This document shows positions 9,972 through 19,512 of a stretch of DNA of 64,000 nucleotides, in pieces (the stretch's first letter is position 1; the number at the start of each line of letters is the position of its first letter). This stretch comes from Chara braunii (taxonomy: Eukaryota > Streptophyta > Charophyceae > Charales > Characeae), in contig BFEA01000520.1 in assembly GCA_003427395.1 (NCBI GenBank), positions 669,580-733,579 on the forward strand. The letters are read 5' to 3'. The notes below the pieces were generated by a model. That model was not told where the DNA came from and ran no database searches. It saw only the letters and a list, made by a program, of their open reading frames with translations. The position numbers were made by a program, and so were the translations under genes.

Positions 9972-10042
9972 TCCGTCAAATTTGGATCCATACAGAGAAG
10001 GTAAGCATGTCCCGTGCGGGAATGGATGACACACATAAATCG
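9972..10042 (+). ncRNA. U6 snRNA-like fragment, copy 4 (intact ACAGAGA box)
   Basis: The best copy. It contains TCCGT-CAAATTTGG, ATACAGAGAAG (identical to plant U6), AAGCATG, CCCGTGCGG, and then GGATGACACACATAAATCG, which differs from plant U6 by one base. The match starts about 20 nt into U6 and is lost after AAATCG, so the 5' stem-loop and the 3' tail with the Pol III T-run are absent. No upstream TATA/USE promoter can be recognised in the CT-rich flank. It is likely a pseudogene of the spliceosomal RNA. Confidence 0.75.
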
Positions 10043-10073
10043 TGCTCTTCTTCTTCATGCTCTCCCGCCCCCG

Positions 10074-10076
<3 letters not shown>

Positions 10077-10157
<81 letters not shown>
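10077..10157 (+). repeat. (TC)n microsatellite
   Basis: A pure TC run of about 80 bp, immediately downstream of the fourth U6-like fragment. Confidence 0.98.
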
Positions 10158-10160
<3 letters not shown>

Positions 10161-10530
10161 CACCCCTCCCCGCGCGTGCGCGCGCGCAGGCTCACGCGAC
10201 GTGCATCGGTCCAAGAAACGGAAGAACACGAAAATTTAAAAGCAGAAAATCAACAGGAGAAAGAAAAACGAAGCATATGCACACACATCCACGTGGAGTG
10301 TTAACTCACCTTCACTCATGGTGGCCTGGTCGCCTGTAAGACTCCACGCAATGAACAGCCCGATCCTCAGCGTCTTTAACCTTCACGATCCAGACCCCAA
10401 CCTCCAGCAAGAGCGTCGCGAGCACAATCCCCACGAACTGCGCCCCAAAGTGTACGTGTGTATGTGTGTGTATTCGTGATGAACATGTGCGTGCTTGTAC
10501 CGTAGCGAGTCGACAGTCCAAGTGGCCAGT

Positions 10531-10532
10531 AG

Positions 10533-10581
<49 letters not shown>

Positions 10582-10613
10582 GTGTGTGTGCGTGTGTGCG
10601 TGTGTGTGTGTGA
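10531..10613 (+). repeat. (TC)n-(GT)n compound microsatellite
   Basis: A CT run of about 45 bp passes into GT repeats interrupted by GC. The overlapping open frames encode only alternating Ser/Leu or Arg/Glu. Confidence 0.95.
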
Positions 10614-10849
10614 TGAGTCGATGAAGTCCGACGAAACAGTCTGGCATGTCATGCTTTTTTTGAGTATACAGCGAAAAAGACAACACGCGCGCGCGTCCGA
10701 GTCTGGTGAGGCGTAGTCGAAGGGGCGACTGGAGAGTCAAGTGTATCGTCGCGTAGCTGGTCGCAAGAGAATCGACCGTTGCTAGACGACTCCAACGCTG
10801 TGGAGAGTCGAATCCGGCGTACGAGTTCGGCTCTTTTCCCGCGCTGTCC

Positions 10850-11013
10850 ACCAAAAATTGGGCCTCGTTCCACTACCCTCGACTTGAAAAATTCTCAAGG
10901 GCGGCGCCGTTCCACTACGCCCTTGAGATGTGCTAATCACTATTGGAAAGTGATGAAGGTTACCGCCTCAAGAAAGTCCCACATGCCAGCGAGTAGTATA
11001 GTTTACTAGTCTG
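10850..11013 (+). repeat. Inverted repeat, left arm
   Basis: GGGCCTCGTTCCACTACCCT, followed by ACTTGAAAAA and TCAAGGGC, and further in ACATGCCAG with TAGTATAGTTTACTAGTC, all recur in reverse complement at 11772-12180. A TTTCCCGCG word just outside is shared too. The middle of the arm differs from the right arm, so homology is limited to the outer 50 bp or so and the inner 40 bp or so. Confidence 0.75.
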
Positions 11014-11039
11014 TGTGTCGAAACGAACGCGATTCAGCA

Positions 11040-11347
11040 TGTGCGTTTGCCGCCTGTCTAGGTGCTATNCCTGCCACAGCAGGTGGGCGATACCGGCCAG
11101 GGGTCAGCCGGTAGCATCAGGAGAGAGCTTCTGGATGGCCAGTCGCTGTGCCTCCCCTCCACTACCGCCCCCCATGAACATCAGCAGTATCTGCTAAATG
11201 CCACTTAGGGAGGGGGGGGAGACCAACCGCATCTCTAGGTGGCGGGTGCCAAGCTTGCCCAGGAAGGTACATGAGGCCAACGGGGATCGAGCCCAAGACC
11301 TCCTGGATGCCACTTGTGTGCCTTACCAACTGAGCTAGGCGGCAGCC
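11040..11347 (-). repeat. tRNA-derived SINE-like segment, copy 1
   Basis: On the minus strand from 11347: GCCGCC, then TAGCTCAGTTGGTAAGGC (A-box/D-arm) and, about 30 nt later, TTGGGCTCGATCCCCG (B-box/T-arm). A tRNA-unrelated body runs on to about 11040. The acceptor stem does not pair and the D-stem is imperfect, so this is not a working tRNA gene. A plausible reading is the Pol III promoter head of a SINE. It lies inside the inverted-repeat structure. Confidence 0.55.
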
Positions 11348-11771
11348 TATAGCAAAAAAAAACTGGTACTCTTGTGTGTACCCAAGAGTACCTTGGGCAT
11401 TTTACGCCTGTGCGAAACGACTGAATCTTCAGCTAGAACATGGAAAGATACACCGCCATGCTATTTGTCATTTGTGCATGTCCACTGGCGGAGCAAGGGC
11501 CATAAACAGCCTCGGAGTGGCCGTCAGACTCGTGTAGGTGAGGAGAGTAGCCGTGAGACTCGCTGTAGGCGAGGAGGCAAAAGCGAAGAGTATTCTACGC
11601 CAGAAAAACGAGGTTAGTATACTACACAGTATTCCACACGGGACCCCTAAAGCAACTAAGAACCAATGACAAAAGGGAGCCTTACGGCTCCCTGCCCTAA
11701 ATGGCAGGATGCATAATCCCACCGTTCGTTGAAAGTACAATCGACAGTTCCTAACGGTCCCACACCGTCAC

Positions 11772-12180
11772 ACGGACTAGTAAACTATACTATTCACTGG
11801 CATGTGCGCCGAGACCCCGGCCGTAGGGTGCCCAGGCAACTTCGGCCAATTTTCAAGTCACCTCCCAGAGGTGACTTCAATTTTCTTGGAAAAGGCACCA
11901 ACATGCGCCGCTAGGCAGTTCAGCCCCCCCATCCAGTCCTTTAGTTTTTTGTTTTTTTTGCCAATCGCCGTTTTCCTGGCCCAGCGATGGACCTGGGTTG
12001 TGAAAAATCCCTAACGAACCGGGGCGCACATTTTCCTGCTCCTTTTGCGAGTGGGAACTGCAGGGTGTAGTGGAACGACTACGACCTCTAGTATTTTTTG
12101 AATTGCGTTTTGGCTCAAGGGCGCCCGTAGGGCTGCCCTTGAATTTTTTTTCAAGTTGAGGGTAGTGGAACGAGGCCCAT
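11772..12180 (-). repeat. Inverted repeat, right arm
   Basis: Reverse complement counterpart of 10850-11013, but longer: it has an extra block of about 240 bp between the matching outer and inner segments. Together the arms span about 1.33 kb, consistent with a non-autonomous DNA element with long imperfect TIRs, or with two oppositely oriented copies of one repeat. No transposase is visible between them. Confidence 0.7.
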
Positions 12181-12194
12181 TGTAAAAAGGTCGT

Positions 12195-12560
12195 TACGGA
12201 CGACTCCACGCGGGAAACATAAGGGTGGCGGTCCCTTGGCACAGAGGTCGTGGGTTCAATCCCATGGCCGCATGCGATGCTTGGTGCCAACCAACTAAGA
12301 CAGTCAGCTCGACTCAGCTGGATCCTCCCGGTTGGTAGTAGGGTCTTCAACCAACACGGGAGTGAGTGCCAGTGTGAGTGGGTTGCCTGTGGTGTGGGAG
12401 AGTGTTGGCCATAGACACTCCTATTACTCGATAGGGGTGGGGGAAGATGAAAAGCAAGGCGCAACTACTGGCAAATGCTTGCTCCTTGTCTTAGCCGGGC
12501 CCCCACTGGCAGCCCCAACCCTGCACCCTAAACCACTAGGGCAAGGGGCAAATATGCACT
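12195..12560 (+). repeat. tRNA-derived SINE-like segment, copy 2
   Basis: GAGGTCGTGGGTTCAATCCC fits a Pol III B-box/T-arm and is followed by GGCC-CATG and GCTTGG-GCC words that also follow the B-box of the minus-strand copy at 11275-11347. The A-box side is poorly preserved. No protein is seen; the overlapping frame at 12332-12661 has no recognisable domain. Confidence 0.45.
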
Positions 12561-13250
12561 TACCTCGGTCCACCGAGAGAGGTAACAACCCTTTACCAAG
12601 ACAGGTAGAGAGCTATGCGTGCAGGGGACCCCTGTATAGCCTTAGGAGCAGTGGTAGGTAGGTCGTGAAAGATGAAAGAATTTGAGAGAAAATATAGTGT
12701 GGTCGATTAAAAAAAAATAAAAAATGATTGGAAAGTATAATGCTTTGTATTACTTCAGAAATGGAGCATGAGGCCGGAAAAAAATTGTTGGGGTCATTCC
12801 CCAGCTTCGGCTGATTGCTGGAAACTGGGTTCAGCATCCCCACAACCAGTTGTACTCAATTTTTTTTCCAAAAAGGATGCCCAGGGGGAATGTAATCATA
12901 ACTGCCTGATCGACAACACACTTGGCGTATCTCAAAAGTAATCTAAATTCAAACAAACAGGTAGAAAGGATGATGAGTCTAGCCTATGGAGACGGTCGGA
13001 GACAGAGATCCACCATTCCAAGTCATAATACTCTTAGTTCGCTGTCATCTTGTTACTTGGCAGTACTACTACACTCGCACAAGGTGTGTTTCACATCGGG
13101 CATGATGATCCTTTACAACTCTACTTTCAAGATGTTGTTGGGAACTTTTTATTGAAGACCTTTCGCTCTCACGCATGATACTGATTGCGCTCGTTGTTTT
13201 TCTCTACATTCTCGTTCCGCCGACCCTCCCGTTCCTTTTCCTTTTTCATT
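12561..13250. other. Intergenic, AT-rich, no gene recognised
   Basis: I see no coding similarity, repeat or RNA gene in this stretch. Confidence 0.5.
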
Positions 13251-13252
13251 CT

Positions 13253-13458
13253 ATTCTCCCTCATTCTTCTTCCACGCCTTCCTCTACCTCATCGTCTTGT
13301 TCTTCTTCCTCTTTCTCCTCCTCCTCCTCCTCCTCCTCCTCCTCCTCCTCCTCCTCCTCCTCCTCTTCTTCTTCTTCTTCTTCTTCTTCTTCTTCTTCTC
13401 CTTCTTTTTCTTTTTCTTTTTCTTCTTCTTCTTCTTCTTTGTTCCTTCCTTCCTTCCT
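13253..13458 (+). repeat. Polypyrimidine (TTC/CTC)n microsatellite
   Basis: Degenerate TCT/TTC passes into (CTC)n at about 13315-13364, then (TTC)n and TTTTTC. Poly-Ser, poly-Pro, poly-Leu, poly-Phe and poly-Glu frames here are artefacts of the repeat. Confidence 0.97.
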
Positions 13459-14940
13459 TTCTTTCATCTTGCCCCCAATGTATTTCTTCTAAGTTTTATC
13501 TAGTTTTTTTATTCCCCCATTTTTCAGCTTTGTGTATTTCGCATGGTCACTAATATGTCTTATGGTGCCTTTTGCTATTCTTTTGCCCCTGTCAAGCACG
13601 AAGAAGAAGAAAGATTAAACCATTACAGGCACCGTAAACGCCATCTTTGATTCTCAGTTTACCTGTTTTCTCAACATCCTTACCCCATTCTATTTTAACG
13701 CACACTGGTTATATGTGATCTTCGAGTCGGTCACTATGCTTTGAGCTATCACTTGATTTCAGGCAATAATCATCGTTGAACTTATATCATCAATGCATGG
13801 TTGCAGAATTTGAGTTAGCCCTATTTGTAATGTTATGGTACTCCCTACGGGACTTCGCGCTTTCCGTTCTTAGCTACTCATTTCTATCGTCCTCTTTCTG
13901 CAGATATCCTTTTATTTTTTCCTCTCCACTCATCACTTCCCACTCTTCTTCTTACTCCTTTTCCTACGTTACTTTCATTTTTGAGTTTTTTTTTTAACCC
14001 TCTTATCCTCTCTTCATTCGTCAACCATTCTTAATGATTCTTGCTCTATAAAGGTGCTTAACCCAATTGAGGACTTTTTCTATGTGAATCTATAAGTTGC
14101 TCGTGTATTATTGCTGACATTTTCATATTTCTTCTACCTATTGATATTTGCTATATTACTAATAAGTGTGCAAGATCTTTTGATATGGTGACTCCATAGT
14201 TACGTAACTTACGTTACAATTGTAATATACCTGGACACTTTGCCCGATTCTGCCCCTATCGACAACACGACTCTCCCTCGTTCACCTTTCAATCCTTCGC
14301 CTTTTCTCCGTCCCCATCGCTGCCCTCACCTAATTCCTTGTCTTCCTCGACTTCTTTTGAACCAAAACCTTTCTCTGTTGTTACATGCCCGGTTGGGCGA
14401 TGTACATAATAACCGAGGATCCGCAATGTGATAAAAAAGACTGAATGGACAATACAGTGTAAGTGAAATCTCAACAACAGTGTTCATTTTGATACATACA
14501 AAGTGATGATTTATAGCGCAGGGAAGACTTAGATACAAGTCCTGACCTGACCGAGATTGACCTCTATCACGTAGTGTTAGATAGTGTAGCAGAATGCTAG
14601 AGTATCAATGACTAGGCCAATCAATATTGCAACGCAGGCTAAACATATATCATTTTCATCACAAGGTGTGAGGAGACCTGGCGCTATAGACAGGAAGAAG
14701 GCGCCAAACCCTGATCATGCACAGACGAAGAAGAGGGGGAGAGATGGGAATGTCGTCAACACCAAATCTTTGTCATAACTCCCAAATAATCCGTCGTTAA
14801 AATGTCTGAAGCCCAAATGCCGAGTCTGGATCCAAATATCACAAAGCTCTCTCTTTCTCTCGTAGTCTGCTGATGCAGTGAAGAAAGGTAGCGACAGGGT
14901 GAGAGGGAGATGGTGGACTGAGAAGAGGAAGAAGAAGAAC
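13459..14940. other. Intergenic, AT-rich, no gene recognised
   Basis: Only short frames without domains. Nothing supportable apart from pyrimidine-rich stretches. Confidence 0.5.
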
Positions 14941-14970
14941 TCTCTCTCTCTCTCTCTCTCATATGCCAGG

Positions 14971-15047
14971 TACTAACCTGTGAAAATATCATTGTGCTGC
15001 AGGTACCTCGAAGGCAAAGCTGGAGCTATGGCACTGCAAGTAAGTAT
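14971..15047 (+). other. Candidate spliced 37-nt exon with branch point, acceptor and donor
   Basis: TACTAAC, the textbook branch-point sequence (14971-14977), precedes an acceptor TTGTGCTGCAG ending at 15002. The 37 nt at 15003-15039 follow, then a near-ideal donor GTAAGTAT at 15040. A CT tract (14941-14960) lies just upstream. One frame of the exon reads Y-L-E-G-K-A-G-A-M-A-L-Q. No flanking exon is identified, so this may be a host-gene microexon or a chance arrangement. Confidence 0.35.
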
Positions 15048-15494
15048 CCCTGGCCTCCGCCCACGCCCAACGCTGAAGACAGTAATGCTACTAGTGCCCA
15101 GCGCTGAAGACTACTGCTAACGCTACAACTACTCCTGCCGCGCTCTTCCAGAGTGCTGCTACCGAATCCTGAAGACTACCTCCTGCCTCCTGAACTTCAC
15201 GTGAAGTGTCTGGGAAGTACCTAGGAACTACCTACCGGCCTGCAGGGCGGGCCAGTCCTATATAGTGCTGGCCTATCCAGGAGGCTGCTCTTGCCAATGC
15301 CGAAACGTGGCAGACCTGGGTTGAAGCTCAACCAGGGGTTGTCTTGAAAACAGACCCGAAATGGCATGTGCTAAATCCCTGGTTTGTTGCCTGAGTTTCA
15401 AGGCGGGTCAGACTGATGAGGGCCTGAAAATGACCCTCAGTTTCAGGATGAAAATACTCAGGGCCGGAAATACCCTGATTTAGCCTGAAACAAT

Positions 15495-15586
15495 ACAGGG
15501 TCTGTAGGCCCTTCTTTTCAAGCTTTAAGGTAGAAACGACACAGGGTCTGTAGGCCCTTGTTTTCAGGCTTTTGGCATAAAAATGT
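15495..15586 (+). repeat. Tandem duplication, 46-bp unit x2
   Basis: ACAGGGTCTGTAGGCCCTT recurs at offset 46 (15495 and 15541), followed in both by TTTTCA-GCTTT. It lies in a GGCCTG-rich stretch (15290-15620) without genes. Confidence 0.75.
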
Positions 15587-15728
15587 CACGGGCCTGAAAG
15601 GGGGCCCGTGTAGCTTGTTGCACGCGCAATATGTAACACTGCTCAGGGCCCTCTTCTCGGCCTTCCACCGCTACCTCCTGCCCAGGTTAACGCATCGATT
15701 GTGCTTGTCCCACGACAACCATGATGGA

Positions 15729-16733
15729 AACTTAACCATGAGAAGCTCGACTGTGTCTATGAGTTCATGGCTGGAAAACTCGAAGTCTGGAAAGAAAGCA
15801 ATAAGCAAGAAAGAGAGATAACTTAAGGAGGAAGAGGGACATAGAAAACCGAAAGAAGTCGAAGAAAAGATCCTCGGGAAGAACAAGGAAAGACAAGAGG
15901 TCGAGGAAATAATATGGTTGATCGTTGGATCCAAAGATCAATGATGCAATTGAGTTGCTCTCTGGAGGAGGAGGCAAGTCTCATGATGATGATGCAGAAA
16001 AAACGAACTTATAGAGAGCATGTGAAGGTTTGTAATCAAAGTAGCAGAAAGACGCTGAAAAAATGTACCTAGAGATGTAGATCAAGAGTCTGAAGTAGGA
16101 ATATGAGCTTATTAGGAAGCAGATAGAAGAAGTGTTTCGCACTATCAAGAAGAGTAGTGTGGCTACTTCTGATGCCAAGCGAACTATTGCAGTTGCCTAC
16201 ATAAGCAGCCCTCCTGAGGCCTCACAAAGCGGGAAGCCGTGAAATGAGGCCCCTCAGACTCCTTCTTCCCAAGATATTGTGACATTGTTCAAAGCCTTCA
16301 AGTCGGCTAAGGAAAACAAGTACGCAACAGATAAGGAGGTCAAAGCACTTAAGGAGCACTTTGAGAAGGTGATGGCCAAGATGGTGAGGGAAGCACGTGC
16401 ACCGAAATGGAGCATCGGGAGGCCCCTTGATGAAGCATCTGAGGATGAGGAGTAGGGACAAGATCATGCAATCTTGGGGGACGTCGATCCTGACAAGATT
16501 ACCTTGAGGTCATCACCCCTTAGACGCACGTTTGATCGATTGGCAGGTCGCACAGCGACCCTAAAACAACCTGACTTCATCAAAGAGACTACCAAACACT
16601 TGAACAGGCCGAGAAAGCAAGTACTCATGTGCAACAAAGAGGGTATCAAGCTCGTTACAAGGGAACAAGTCATAACTAACGTCGTTGAACATAAAGCAAC
16701 ACCGATTCTTGTTTTTCAGCCACAACTTTTGTG
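15729..16733 (+). pseudogene. Decayed ORF for a Lys/Glu-rich coiled-coil protein
   Basis: Protein-like sequence in shifting frames. 15729-15821 reads toward E-F-M-A-G-K-L-E-V-W-K-E. A Lys/Glu-rich stretch follows in another frame, and from about 16081 a single frame continues to 16733 interrupted by three stops (TAG near 16096, TGA near 16240, TAG near 16453). It includes R-K-Q-I-E-E-V-F, D-I-V-T-L-F-K-A-F, K-E-V-K-A-L-K-E-H-F-E-K-V and, after an acidic segment, R-R-T-F-D-R-L-A-G-R. The heptad-like helices, then a basic region, resemble the N-terminal half of a plant retrotransposon gag or a related multicopy protein. There is no zinc knuckle. I do not recognise the family. Confidence 0.55.
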
Positions 16734-17749
16734 ACACAGAACATGAAATGGTCCGAAAAGACAAACTAGAAGACAACGCAAGTGAATAACTTTGTAGGGC
16801 CCCAACCTCTTAGACTTTCGAGCCTGAGTCAACACGTCAACGGGTCCCAGTTGGCTCAGATCCACCCACACACATGCGAGGGTACAAAGCATTCGTCGCA
16901 GGGACACCCGCATCTAGTGCTTTGAGATGGATGGGGGTGGGTCATCTAGTGAGAGAGCTTTGACATTGGCTGATCTACGTGCTTGCTTCCTACAACTCAA
17001 GACATCAAACACATGTCATGCATTGTACTTCATTGTTTGTCTATACACCACTGTCTTTTCAGGGCTCCAACCCTATACTTTTGTGATTTGGTGGTCCTCT
17101 CGACCATCCAAACACGGAGACACTGTTTTCTTGCCAGAAGGAGCATCATACAAATAGGGCTCATTCATGGGCGAAGGTTACGTTCACAACCCATTCTGCA
17201 GCTTTCCCTTTCTCCACCCGGTATTACCGGCCGTAATCCCACTCAAGGCACCTTAGCTGGTTACTCATTTGCACACTGAATACAATATGGGAACAAACAC
17301 AACCCAACACGTAATATCTCCCACATGCTTATTCTCTTTTCCTTTCCTGTTTCTTCTCTTTTTAATTCTTTCCTTGTCTAGACCATCCTCTTCTCATTCC
17401 CACGCAGTCGGGGTGTCGATCGAGTCCACTGACCTCTTTGTCACTCAATAAATCTCTTGAATCCTTAGGACTCGTCAATCCTCAAGTTCTCTGAATTCTC
17501 AAGTCTTTGCGCTTACAAGTCAATCCTTAAACAATTTTTCCTCCTGGTGGCGCAACGGACCGACAACCCTCCCCTTGCCCTCTCTTTCCACCAACTGAGA
17601 TCGAAGTTATTTCACCGTTCGTCCCGTGGCAACGTGACAAGTGAGTGAGGACGAGTTAGTCGTATACCAAAATGATGAGGGAATTAAGAGTTTAGATCAG
17701 ACCTAGAGTACGGCGGTAGAGGGGGAAGGTTGGCGAACAAAAGATATAG

Positions 17750-17751
<2 letters not shown>
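16734..17751 (+). other. Possible LTR-like tail (AATAAA, then TGG-start PBS-like site)
   Basis: No gene is seen. AATAAA at about 17448 and a pyrimidine-rich stretch upstream precede TCAATCC-rich sequence. TGGTGGCGCAACGG follows near 17551, and a primer site complementary to a tRNA 3' end would begin TGG. This could be R-U5 of an LTR, but no partner LTR is seen in the window. Confidence 0.25.

Positions 17752-17806
<55 letters not shown>
17752..17806 (+). repeat. (CA)n-(TA)n microsatellite
   Basis: About 18 CA units followed by about 9 TA units. Confidence 0.97.
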
Positions 17807-17951
17807 CATACACAAAGAGAGAAAAAAAAACGAGAGAGCAACCTCTTGTGCCTAATCAAAGCCCAACACCTACTTGGCCTATCATCCCACCTAAGAGCCT
17901 CCTCTATGTTTTGCAATCTTATTTCTCTTTGAACATGGTGACGTTCGGGTC

Positions 17952-18342
17952 TGGTGGAAAGTGAAAGAGTAAGATGATTGGCTATCGTGGATGGGTGATG
18001 GAGGTGGAGGAAGAAGAAGGAATGAGGTGGTTGGCTATGGCGTATGGGTGATGAAGGTGGGGGAAGAAGAAGATATGAAGTGGTTGACAATGGCAGACGG
18101 GTGATGGACGTGGAGAAAGAAGAAGGTGTGAGGTGGTTGGCTATGGGGGGTGGATGATAAAGGTGGAGGAAGAAGAAGGTGTGAGGTGGTTGGCTATGGT
18201 GGATGGGTGATGGAGGTGAAGGACAAAGAACGTGTGAGGTGGTTGGCTATGGTGGATAGGTGATGGAGGTGGAGGAAGAAGGTGTGAGGTAGTTTGCTAT
18301 GGTGGATGGGTGATGAAGGTGGAGAAAGAAGAAGGTGCGAGG
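17952..18342 (+). repeat. 53-bp minisatellite, left block
   Basis: About seven copies of a 53-bp unit with core GGTTGGCTATGGTGGATGGG, a GTGATGGAGGTGGAGGAAG part and GAAGAAGGTGTGAGG. The array stops at 18342, exactly where element C begins, and resumes on the other side at 27391. Frames read through it give His/Pro-rich or Gly/Glu-rich peptides of no meaning. Confidence 0.95.
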
Positions 18343-19281
18343 TGCAACAAACCCGGATCGTGAACATACTTGTCAACAATACAAACCCAGACAGATATTA
18401 ACCTGTCGATCATTGACAATAATCATAATTGTGTCTAGATAGAATGAGATGGGAAAACATACACAGACGAAGGAGAGAGGAGGGATAATAGACATAGAGT
18501 GGAGAAAGAAGACAATGCCCACTTCTGCTTCGGGCTCCCTCCTCGAGTGTTACCTCAATAATCAATAGTCTGAACGTGAATTTGAAGTTCTATCACAATG
18601 TGCCACGTGGCACGTCAATCTGTCCTTATCATAAAGCTGGAACAATGTCGACATCAAGAAACCAGGTACGTATCTACAGTCACCCCACAACTACGATCTC
18701 CTCCCGAGTGACGATGAATCAGAACAGCAATGTCAGTCACGTAGCCTCGCCACGTCAACGGCGGCATGTGGCAACTGCCACGTCAACCTGCCCAGAAAAC
18801 AATCGCCAACCAGCCACCATGCCATGCCAGCAGCACGTTGCCGTAGTCGCCCTAAGTGTCAGCGTAGAGCCAACGTCCAGCCAGCATCGCAGCGTCGCGC
18901 TAGTGTCGTAGTCAACGTGTGAAGTCAGCATTGGCGCAAGACAAAATGTTATCCAAGCCAAGAGGTCCAGGATTTTGTAGCGTTGATATGGGGTCTGGAC
19001 CCCGGTTGCTGCTTCCCTCGGTCGTCGAGATCTCAAGGCAAATGACGGCCCAGATAGGCCTGAAACCGAACTCCCTGTGACCTTGATGTTGCTTGGGTAC
19101 CTGCGCACAACAAGTGACTGTATCCAACCAAGGGCCTGGGCGTGGTACCTTTGACAGTTGACTTATACTTTTGACTTTCCAGGGTAGTGCGTGGTCACAC
19201 TGTCTGGCATAGACCGAGTTTGATCTGTGTAGTCTGGGCTCCATTCAAGGCCCAAACTACTGCAGAACACAGGTTACTGCA
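18343..19281 (-). repeat. Element C 3' LTR
   Basis: It aligns end to end with 26441-27390 (939 versus 950 bp) with scattered substitutions and small indels. Shared landmarks are the AATCATAAT block near 18420, GTGCCACGTGGCACGTCAAT, CGTAGCCTCGCCACG, the CAAGACAAAATGTT segment and the GCAGAACAC end. The sense strand is minus; the LTR begins TGCAGTAACC and ends GTTGCA. It lies 39 bp beyond the chromodomain stop codon. Confidence 0.93.
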
Positions 19282-19320
19282 TTTCTGCCGACCCATTTTC
19301 GAGTTCCATCGCAGAAATAA

Positions 19321-19512
19321 CTAAGACTTCAACCCACGTTCATATGCAGATACAATATCAAGAGCAGTTTCAAGTAATTCTCGTTTACTAAACCATCTGC
19401 TCTCAGATGGTGCCTGAGATTTGAAACGTACCTTGAACTGCTTCTGCGGTCATCCACGTCCACATGTAAAGAAATACCCATGTTCTATAATTTTGTCTAC
19501 TTCATATACGCC
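19321..19512 (-). pseudogene. Element C integrase C-terminal chromodomain
   Basis: In a frame shifted from the integrase ORF: V-Y-E-V-D-K-I-I-E-H, then Q-F-K-V-R-F-K and R-W-F-S-K-R-E-L-L-E, closing with D-I-V-S-A-Y-E and a TAG at 19321-19323. This matches the chromodomain layout: an E-V-x-x-I-L strand, a Y-L-V-K-W-like strand, W-x-x-x-x-x-L, and a final helix. A TGA near the middle breaks it. In chromoviruses this domain reads methylated histone H3 and directs integration to heterochromatin, which fits the satellite target seen here. Confidence 0.75.

Noticed and set aside
9374-10339. Long open frames around the CT tracts
   Set aside because: They are alternating Ser/Leu or Arg/Glu translations of microsatellites.
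11275-11347. Functional tRNA gene on the minus strand
   Set aside because: A- and B-boxes are present but the acceptor stem cannot pair and the D-stem is imperfect.
13175-13553. Poly-Ser/poly-Pro/poly-Leu/poly-Glu proteins
   Set aside because: They are three frames of the same TTC/CTC microsatellite.
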